NCBI GenBank assembly: GCA_009602735.1
Contig: WELA01003891.1
Location: 878,803 to 903,406, forward strand
Length of the DNA stretch: 24,604 nt
Reading direction: 5' to 3'
DNA from: Mesotaenium endlicherianum
Lineage: Eukaryota > Streptophyta > Zygnematophyceae > Zygnematales > Mesotaeniaceae
Both the position numbers and the translations under genes were made by a program. Of the stretch, positions 9,643 to 18,900 are shown piece by piece; position 1 is the first letter of the stretch, and each line of letters starts with the position of its first letter. The notes beneath the pieces are model-generated. The model ran no database searches, was not told the DNA's origin, and was given only the letters and a program-made list of their open reading frames with translations.

Positions 9643-12600
9643 CTAGTTAGGGGGGGGCATGCGCAGCCTGAACTCTACCTGTTGACTGGCCTGCCTCAAC
9701 TGGAGAAGCTGGCTGAAGCCCTCCACTCCGAGAAAGCAGATTTCGTGCCCGTCGGGGTCGGCCAACACCAAAGGCTGCACACGCGCTAGTCACACTCCTT
9801 CAAATTCTGCTTCTCCCCTCGCCCTCCTTCAAACAGGACGCTTTGGGACTCCTGGACCCAGCCGAGTGTAGCTTATATCCGTTCGAAGCAACAGAGTCCT
9901 ACTCTTACACACAGGGAATCTGACAGTGCTAGTACAGACGATTCAAAGGCTGCCTTTGCAGGTCATCTGCAGGGGGAAAAGGGGGGGGGAGAAGGGGGCT
10001 TTAGGCTGGTATACTTGGGGTCCTGGACAAGCGTGTCTATCACATGCAACTCACTCTGGAAAGCGGACAGATGACCGTGGCAAGCTAGGACACCATTCAC
10101 ACTACTCGTTGGACACCGACGACCTACTTTGGCGGCTGTTGAGAGTCTTAGGTCAAAGTTAGCACTGGTTTACGTGGGCAGGCAAGGGGTTTACGTGTTA
10201 GAACGTTCTTGGCCTCATTACATTATGCACCAGTCGATCAATCTCTCAGCGTCAGAGAGGAGGCCACGCGACACACAAACAAGCAGGCTACCCGGTACGA
10301 CGCACAAGTGAATAATTCAAAGCCTGAACTATGAAGGAAGAGAGCAGATCCTGCAGTAGAAAAACAGCCATCATTCACTATCCTCGTAGACAACGCCTTC
10401 CTCTCCCTACAAGCCACGTCGCTCCAAACAGGAGACCCTTCCCTTTTTGATTCCATTCTGGTCTCTCCTCCCTCTCCTCCCCCCTCCCCCTCCCATGTGG
10501 TGGTGGTCCTCTGCGGCATTCTTCTGAATAATATCAGTCGTTCTGAGGTGAAGAAAGATATCTGGGCCACGTGTGAGCTTATCCTCCGCAGCATCAGTAC
10601 TGAAATTTGGAAAAGCGGCACGCACTCAAAATTCCTACTAAAACCCTATGCCCCTATTCCTACTCAAGCTTTTACACGCATGCACCACAATCCCTAAACC
10701 CCTCCTCAAACCCTGCCCCCTAGACCGCAACAAGCCATCAGCCCTGCCACCCGGCAATCTTCACTCCACTCAAAGGAGCGCAAAGCATTTCAAATAAAGC
10801 TCCTCCCTACCGTCAAGATGGCAGCGGTGCCCACCGCAGCGCCATCCGAAGGAGAACCAGCAGCGGCGGCAGCAGCACCGGCAGCGGCAGTCTGGCCGCT
10901 ATCTTGGACGGCAGATGAGACGACAGTGTGGCCGCCCGCTCTGACAGCTTCCTCCAGCTTTGGCAACTGCTCGCATGCATCCAGGATCCGGGCAGCCCCA
11001 CAGAGCCACCAGGGCGGTTTCAGAGACAAGCGGGCACTGCCGCTCTGACGAGCACAAGGGAGAGGCAGAGAGAGCAAGAGAGCAGAGGGAGGTGCTGGCA
11101 GCGCTTGCACAGATAGACCCGGTGGGAGCAAAGCGAGCAGGATGGCCTGGAGGTTGCCTGCAGCTGCGGAGCTCCAGCCCCACAGCACGGCAGGTATAAT
11201 GAGGCTACTTCTTCACATGCATCCCGGTTAGGAACACAAGCTCATAACCTGCAAACAGCTCTGAAGGCCTTGAAGGCCCTGAAGGCTTTCCCACATCTTC
11301 CCCAGCAGAAGAGAGCCATGAACCTACCCCACACAATTCTATGCCACCCCCTTTCTCCCCCCNNNNNNNNNNNNNNNNNNNNNNNNNNNNNNNNNNNNNN
11401 NNNNNNNNNNNNNNNNNNNNNNNNNNNNNNNNNNNNNNNNNNNNNNNNNNNNNNNNNNNNNNNNNNNNNNNNNNNNNNNNNNNNNNNNNNNNNNNNNNNN
11501 NNNNNNNNNNNNNNNNNNNNNNNNNNNNNNNNNNNNNNNNNNNNNNNNNNNNNNNNNNNNNNNNNNNNNNNNNNNNNNNNNNNNNNNNNNNNNNNNNNNN
11601 NNNNNNNNNNNNNNNNNNNNNNNNNNNNNNNNNNNNNNNNNNNNNNNNNNNNNNNNNNNNNNNNNNNNNNNNNNNNNNNNNNNNNNNNNNNNNNNNNNNN
11701 NNNNNNNNNNNNNNNNNNNNNNNNNNNNNNNNNNNNNNNNNNNNNNNNNNNNNNNNNNNNNNNNNNNNNNNNNNNNNNNNNNNNNNNNNNNNNNNNNNNN
11801 NNNNNNNNNNNNNNNNNNNNNNNNNNNNNNNNNNNNNNNNNNNNNNNNNNNNNNNNNNNNNNNNNNNNNNNNNNNNNNNNNNNNNNNNNNNNNNNNNNNN
11901 NNNNNNNNNNNNNNNNNNNNNNNNNNNNNNNNNNNNNNNNNNNNNNNNNNNNNNNNNNNNNNNNNNNNNNNNNNNNNNNNNNNNNNNNNNNNNNNNNNNN
12001 NNNNNNNNNNNNNNNNNNNNNNNNNNNNNNNNNNNNNNNNNNNNNNNNNNNNNNNNNNNNNNNNNNNNNNNNNNNNNNNNNNNNNNNNNNNNNNNNNNNN
12101 NNNNNNNNNNNNNNNNNNNNNNNNNNNNNNNNNNNNNNNNNNNNNNNNNNNNNNNNNNNNNNNNNNNNNNNNNNNNNNNNNNNNNNNNNNNNNNNNNNNN
12201 NNNNNNNNNNNNNNNNNNNNNNNNNNNNNNNNNNNNNNNNNNCTTCCCCCCAACACCACACACACACACACACACACACGCGCATGCCCGCACGCCCGCC
12301 CCTTGAGGGTCGGCCTTTAATTCTTGACGGCTTGTTTATTTTGCAATGTGATGGCTGAGCCTTGGGCACGTCAGGGCTTTGCAACTAGACAAGAGAGCGC
12401 TGGTGCAGGCACACACATGACGGCATGGGAGACACGCCTGGCGAGTCTCCTGCATGCCCATCACCAGTGCTCTGTTCTCAGCCCCCCTCCGTGCACGCGC
12501 GCCTGCGGATATGCGCATGCGCATGTGCAGTCATGCAGGCATGGAGATGCCAACAGCTGGCAGTGCCTGTTGCTCGCACTCCAACCATGGTCTATAATGA

Positions 12601-13494
12601 TGCTAACTTCCACCAACATGTGTGTCCTCCCTCCCCCCCTCCCCCCCCNCCAGGGGACCCCTGATTAAGTAACTGATCTGCTAGAACCTTTTAGGGGGAT
12701 ACTCCAACCTTCTTACGTCAAGGTGATACACCAACTTTCCATTTTGTGTAGAGCCAGACCTGAGCCCAGGTACGTGCAGAGCCCAGGCGAGTGCGTGCAC
12801 CCATCCCACGTTTATTGGCCCAGAAGTTAGGCGACTAACTTCATCGGGACACGCCAGGAGGGGGAGATGTGAAGGAAGGCCGAGAGGTATTAGGCTTGGA
12901 GGTCAATCATGCATGCCAGGTGGCTCCTGTACCAGTGAGTGCATCAGGAGAGAAAGACACACACCCACACACATACACACAGCTCAGTCTCCTCTGACAG
13001 AACACATACCCAGGGATCTGTCCAAGCTGGAGACGTAGAGGCCAACCTCCTCCACAGGATCTTGCAATCCATCCGCTTCGCCTTGCCTGCTCGCGCTCTC
13101 CTCGTGACTCTCCAGGACCCGGAAGGCGTACCCATTGGGGGACTTGACAAGCACGCCTCGGCCGTGCTCTGGTGCAAGGGGCTCGGAAGGATAGCTGGAA
13201 GACTCCACCCTCCTGAGCACGCTGCTGCTCCTTATGCTGAGCCATCCAAAGTTCACCCCACTGTCTGCCTGCCCGTGTGCACGCATGCATGCAAACGAGG
13301 GTGATTGACAATAAGGGCACTTTCTTAGATTCCCCCCAGTTGTTGCTTGTTCTCTGTGTGTGTGTAGTTGACTGACATGCAAGAGTGTCCTCTAAAGTTA
13401 ACCCGCCTACTGCCTGTATGATTTTCGAGTCAAACATCTGCATGCCCTTGTGAGCTGCAGTATTTGTTGAGTGTATCAGCCAGGGTACTTCAGC

Positions 13495-13540
<46 letters not shown>

Positions 13541-14713
13541 CGCACACATACACACAAATGCATACACAGCAAGGCTAGCCCTTACTAGTGCAGGCTAAGG
13601 GAGACTGATCATGGCCAGTGTTGACTAGAGTCACCACAGTAGCAAGCGGATGCAAAAGTAGCTGGCACAGGACGTGCCTGACACTATTTCTCTCTTTTCA
13701 CGACCCTTGGCAAGCTACAACCTTCTGAAGGGCTGCATAAGAACTGGTACAGGAGCGATAGATGTTTAAAATCTCGGGGCTCCTGCAAAATGGTGTGAAG
13801 TACTAGCTTCACGTTTAGGATCACTGAAACTCAACACACGCCTCAGTCAAAACTTCAGAGTAAATAGACTAGCCTCTGAGAGATATAATCAGTTACATAT
13901 TAAAAGTCAACATGCCAGTCACCAGCTGTCTAGTCTTCACTTCTCCCAACGATTGGATAAAACTGGCAGCATGTCTACGTCCAAGTCTGACAGTCAGAAA
14001 ATACACCTCAAGTAATTAGTCTCAGTTACCTGCATGGCCCCACGCATGACTCCTCACTTCAGGATGGAAAGGTCAAGGAAGGAGAGAGGATGCCAGTACT
14101 AGAACAAATTCTTACCACCTGATCATCAGAAGCTTCTTGAAGTTCCACACCGAAGTTCGTCATCTGAGGCCCAAACCTAACCAGATACCATTGGAAGGAA
14201 ATGAGCTCGAAACATGACCTTTAAGTCGCTCAGAGTATCACGACATTGCATTGCTCTGTCCAGCCCAATGCAAGTCCCGCATACTCGCTGGAATATATTT
14301 CCTCTTTTCTCAATATATATATATTTGCCATTGCAGATGCGTAAAAGCTGGCCGTCTTCGGCAATGGTCTTTGACAATTATTCATATCCTTCAGGACTAA
14401 CTTACCCAAGGGTGATTGCTTTCCATCTGGATTCCCCACCTTCTGCACACCAGGAAGTTAAGCGGACATGTGATTATCGCAGCTTTGATGACGGATTGCA
14501 CATGGTTTATGATTCAGAGCCAGCAGCTATATAACAGATTAAGAATCACGTACCCTTCGAAGTACCTACACCAAATCCGGCACCCAAATCATGCTGGAGG
14601 ACGATCATACCCAGTACTTGAGTAAAAAAGTCTACATTTGACCTTTTGTCAGTGATCTTAAACACCCAATGCAGTGCCCGACCCGTTATTGCCAACCCGT
14701 CATGACCTCCCAT
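9643..14713 (-). CDS. GLOD4: GLOD4-type double glyoxalase/VOC-fold protein, at least six exons, one probably lost in the gap
   Basis: Resembles glyoxalase domain-containing protein 4, which has two vicinal-oxygen-chelate domains. Exons (- strand): 14713-14566, 14442-14406, 14176-14116, 13268-13010, 11044-10811 (5' edge uncertain), 9774-9643. Starts MGGHDGLAITGRALHWVFK. Domain 1: ALHWVF (His15), FFTQVLGMIVLQHD, then FGPQMTNFGVEL (Glu73). These His and Glu residues match the first-domain metal-ligand positions of the fold. The link NFGWLSI to LVKSPNGYAFRVLE closes domain 1, and PVEEVGLYVSSLDRSLG opens domain 2. RILDACEQLPKLEE and the hallmark LADPDGHEICFLG finish it. About 30 residues of domain 2 (the YW..LLGM part) are missing between 13010 and 11044, where the N gap sits. 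The last exon may instead splice out at CAACAG/gtagag, which would make the PPPN-TAG end wrong. The substrate of this family is not well established; true methylglyoxal activity should not be assumed. Confidence 0.88.
11363..12242. other. Assembly gap (880 N)
   Basis: An unbroken run of n inside a GLOD4-type intron region. Both flanks are C-rich (ctttctcccccc before, cttcccccc after), so the gap may lie in a C-rich or CA-rich repeat. Very long X-filled frames across it are artefacts. Confidence 0.99.
12257..12279. repeat. (CA)n microsatellite at the gap edge
   Basis: About 23 bases of CA repeat right after the N run, followed by CG-rich sequence. Reads as GT on the sense strand of the GLOD4-type gene. 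Confidence 0.9.
12649..12649. other. Isolated ambiguous base after a C-run
   Basis: A single n follows eight C. The same context (C-run then n) occurs at 17695, so this looks like a base-calling or joining artefact. Confidence 0.9.
13496..13557. repeat. Long (AC)n microsatellite in GLOD4-type intron 3
   Basis: About 62 bases, the longest CA tract in the window, interrupted only by a few cg and ta steps near the right end. On the sense strand it reads GT. Val/Cys-rich frames over it are artefacts. Confidence 0.95.
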
Positions 14714-15373
14714 AGCGTTAGCAGCGATACTTCAGTACAAAGCCAGCTGATAGTGTCCACTGAAGGTGAAACTGATGCCCGTAGCGTGCTCACTGCGATC
14801 TTATAAGGTAATTGAGTCTTTTTGCCTCCAACGAGCTTCGTGCCGACAAGCATTGACAAGCAAAAGAGCAAGTACCTTGTCAACATCAGTCTGCACACAC
14901 AAGCACACACGACTCCCTTTGATTCAACGCAGAAGCGCAATCTAACAATCTAACAGAGATTTTGCTCGATGGACCCGTTTGTTCATTTCGATTCACTTTT
15001 GTTTTCAGGACATGCATTCCCACCAGTACCTACTTGCCAGCTTGTGCCAAGTTGTGCCAATTCCAGCAACTTAGGTGCCAATTGGTCAACGGTCAGCCTG
15101 CCTGTTTAAGATCGTCACTCCATGTTGCCACAGCCTGCCACGGTCGCAGTCGCTCGATGCAGCTCGATGCAGTCGAAACTGATGAACACAGCAGATGGGA
15201 GGGGGCTGCTTCACGAAGTTCAGGTCACGTTTTGGAAGTCTCACGGACTCCTGTCCGACCATCGTCGAACGTCAGCGCCAATAAGCGTGCATCTGGCTGG
15301 CAGGCTTTCAGGGCTTGCGAATCTGGGAAGCGAAACGTCTACGTCATCCTCTAGTCAATGTCGGCAGTAGATT
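14714..15373. other. Intergenic region upstream of the GLOD4-type gene
   Basis: Contains the presumed GLOD4 5' region and the 3' flank of the tentative small gene, both on the minus strand. Frames on either strand here (130 and 82 aa) lack domain or splice support. A minus-strand stretch at about 15350-15250 reads like protein (SLPRFASPESLPARCTLIG) but does not join in phase to the exon on its right. Confidence 0.45.
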
Positions 15374-15675
15374 TTATACCAACCAATCAAGGTGAAGGCC
15401 ACGAATGCAGGCGAGGACCTCTCCCACCCGCTCAAGCCCACAATCTGCGTAGCAGGCAAAGGTGGCCTTTTCACTGCTCTCCACTGTCGGGGGAGGGGCC
15501 AGAGGGGAGGGGGGGGGTCCACATCGGAGTCATCTTACCACGTCTCACCGACTTTAAGCGGTCCGTCCCGGTTGAGCCTGCCTGATCCAGGCAGATTCAG
15601 CTCGATCTGCAGGTCAGCATCTCCCGCAAAACCGCCCCCATCTTTCGCTTTCTGATCTCCACGCAAGCAAAGCAT
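15374..15675 (-). CDS. Tentative small two-exon gene, Cys-containing 78-aa product, unrecognised
   Basis: Exon A 15675-15539 starts MLCLRGDQKAKDGGG and runs to GPLKVGET, ending at a strong gtaaga donor with two bases (TG) left over. Exon B 15473-15374 follows a CAG acceptor with an upstream pyrimidine tract; its first base T completes a Cys codon, and it reads EKATFACYADCGLERV to IRGLHLDWLV before TAA. Phase, donor and acceptor all agree, and residue composition looks like a folded protein (three Cys in exon B, alternating hydrophobics). I do not recognise the family. The start could lie further upstream, since the frame stays open to 15756, and exon B could continue by splicing. It is divergent from FAD2, only 260 bases away. 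Confidence 0.38.
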
Positions 15676-15935
15676 CGTCGGTGGACCGTCACCTCTGCAC
15701 CACGCTCCTCCCTGCTCCTCCCAACCTGCTCGGAAATAACACTGGTAGACTAGCAAGCTACAGCCGCTTCAGCGAGTACGTTTTGGGGCCAACTTATCTT
15801 ACCACTTTAACCGCCTTACACAAGTGTCTCCTGAAAGAAAATTGCTTCGTTTCTTGCTCATACGCTTGCTACAGCTCGCAGAGGCACACTTCTGACTAGT
15901 GTGGTTGATCGAGAGGCCCTGAGGTAGCTATTATC

Positions 15936-18900
15936 ATGGGCAAGGGTGGTGATGGAGCTAGACGAGAAACAGGTCTCCAGGAAGTGGGACGAACTTCTTT
16001 TTACGAGCATGCTCCTAATGTATGTATTGTTGAGCTCTGCTCGTATATGTTTTCATCTGTTTATCTGTATTATGTACTTGCCTAGCAACATATAACTCTA
16101 ACGAGCTTACATGGTTAATGCTGCTGTTGTTGTTCAGGAGAAACCTCCGTTTACAGTTGGAGACCTGAAGAAAGCCATTCCTCCACACTGTTTCGAGCGT
16201 TCTTTGCCAAAATCTCTAGCATATTTGGCAGTGGATCTGATCATCATCTACACTCTTTACAGATGCACATCCCTATTTGATCACCCTGCAGTTCCAGCTT
16301 GGGTCTCGTCGTTCCTTCTATGGCCGGCCTATGTGATCGCGCAAGGCAGTGTCGCTACAGGCGTTTGGGTAATAGCTCATGAGTGCGGACATCAGGCTTT
16401 CAGTGACTATGGCTGGGTGAATGACACAGTTGGAATGGTCATGCACACCGCCCTCCTCGTCCCTTATTTCTCTTGGTAAGTTGGAATTGAACATCGTCTT
16501 ACAGGAATTCACATATAGAATTACATATGCACCAAAACGTACATCAGCTACAGATGAAACCGCTACTTGCTTGTCGATAGCCCTCAAAATCTCTCCTCCG
16601 TAAATTCCAAGCACTTTTGCCAGTTGCCTGGAGAGGTCTTTGACTCCTCATTGTGTGATTGGCCCGTGACGTTAATCGTGACTTGTTTTTCTTCTACAGG
16701 AAGTATAGTCATCGCCGTCACCACAGCAACACAGGCTGCGTGCAGCGAGATGAGGTCAGAGTCAAATGAACACAATTGCTTTCAATCTTTACATTTGTGT
16801 CTCGTGGCGCACATGTATCATCCATATGCCTTTTGACGCCAGATTTGTCTGCTGCAGTTGTGGGTCACAGAGGCATATTTCGAGCTGGAATGTTGTCAGA
16901 AAGAGGGTTCGCAGGATTGTAGCAGCGGCAGAGGCATTGGTGATTGGGAGGGAGAAGAGCTCTTAGAGTTAAAACACAAGTACACAATGAGGTTTAATAT
17001 TAGATAGTGAGTTGTGAAGTGAAGATGTATGGTAGACTCTATTCTGGCCCTCTACAGAGTGTGCAGAGAGATGGGCTCATGAAAGACGACACTATCAACC
17101 ATCAATCTATTACTCAGGACAATTGCTCATCACAACACTCCACAGCAAGATCCGCAGCCACAAGCAAAAGCAGGAAAGACTTGTGACAGTAGACATCAGA
17201 CAGGGGGCACCGCATCGGAGGGAGAATTAGATTTAGGGACGATCAACTGTGGGGACAATTACGTTGTAGGAGAGGACAAGATGGGGGAAGTGAGAAGGCT
17301 GCAGTTGGGCAGAGGCCCTCTGGAGGAGGAGGAGGAGGTAGCAGCAATAAATCACTAATAATGTCTCTACATGGCACCGAGGTCAACGTGCTCTTCCGAG
17401 GAAATTGTCTTGTGTACGGGGGCAGGGTGCTTTGAACCACTAGGGAATGTTTATTGGGCAAACAAGGAGGAGGGGAAATTTTCCAACCTCTTGTCATGCA
17501 GTTTAATGGTCCCCCTGTCTTTGCGGGCTTTGATTTGCCTCTCGTCTTGGGGCTGCTTGGGTGTGTGGCGCGTTGACTGCCTGCCTTGTGGCTTCCGTGC
17601 AGCCAGATGAGTACCAGGGTGAATTCTATCATTGAACACCCCCGCCCGTTGCTCTCATGCACAACTTACTGCTCGCCCAGCCCCCCCCCCCCCCNACCCT
17701 CTCGTCGCCAGCGCGGTGTCCCATCTCACCTTCCACTCCCCTCACGCACTCCCCCCCCTCCACACACATCACTTGGTGCATGCGTGCAGGTGTTCATCCC
17801 GAAGCGGAAGGAGCGAGTGTCGGAGGCCATGATGCATCCGCTGTACCGCGTCATGACCATCGTCGTCTCGCTCTCCATTGGCTGGTGAGGCGCCCGGCCG
17901 CTCGGCCGCCCGCCTGCCTCCACGTCACCGCCATGCTTTTGGGGTCGTCTGTCACAAAGTCCAAGGACAAGGAGGGACGGTCGGGCCCCGACAGAATCCA
18001 GAGTGGCCGGTGTAGGTGGGTGTAGCAAGTGGATGAGCACAGGCAGGCGCCAATCGCGAGGAAGGCGCGCGCGCAGAGGGATGTTGCCAGCACGCGCTCT
18101 CGCCTCTCCTGATGCTCACTCAAGGGGGGCATCGTTTGGGTTCCGGAAGCCCGGGAAGGCTCGGAGGGGAGGGAGGGAGGGAGGAACCAACTTGTCCCCT
18201 TGTTCCTCTTGTTCCTCGCAGTGAAGGACCTCAGGTGCCCCAGTAGTCCCTTTGCTGATTATCATGATTGCATCTGATCTTCAACCACCCAGACCTATCA
18301 GCAAAGGCTGAGCCAGGTCCTCGCGTGGCTCTGCTCGCCAGCTGGAGGTGAGCACGGTGCTCACCCGTGGCTGGCGCTGTGCGGGCGCGACACGTGGCAG
18401 GCCGATGTACCTCGCGTTCAACAAGTCGGGGCGCAAGTACGACGGCTTTGCCAACCACTTCCTCCCCTCCTCCCCCATCTTCAACGACAGGGAGCGCTTC
18501 TTCGTGAGTCCTCCTGGCTCTCTCTCCCCCCCCGTATCGGCAGCCCCAGCTGCCTACCACTATCACAGATGCCACATGAACTTAGTCTAGGCGAATCTGC
18601 ACCTGTCTTCTTGCCGAAGTGCCCTCTTTTCATGATTTATTTAGCTGCCAGCAGGCGCGATGTATCTCATCTGTAGGCTGCAAGGATCAGGAGTTGTAAG
18701 TTCTATGTTGAGAGAATACTGCGGTAGTTGGAGGGAGTGCACAGGAGACGACGGGGATGAGCTTTAGCTGTGGGGGGTGTTGGCTAGACAGGACGATCTT
18801 TGACACATGCCAGCACTGTGTGATCCCTGGAGGACGGCTGCAGCTTGCTCTCCCAATAGGACCTAAAGTGACATAAGCGTGCACACATCCCCCCCCCCTT

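Noticed and set aside
11264..11290. Three tandem copies of a 9-base unit (tgaaggcct-like)
   Set aside because: Short, imperfect, intronic; not enough to call a functional repeat.
11205..12384. Frames of 312-380 codons on both strands
   Set aside because: Almost entirely X from the N gap; not coding evidence.
12907..13572. 221-codon minus-strand frame starting with Val/Cys repeats
   Set aside because: Runs through the CA microsatellite and overlaps the GLOD4-type exon 4 in a different frame.
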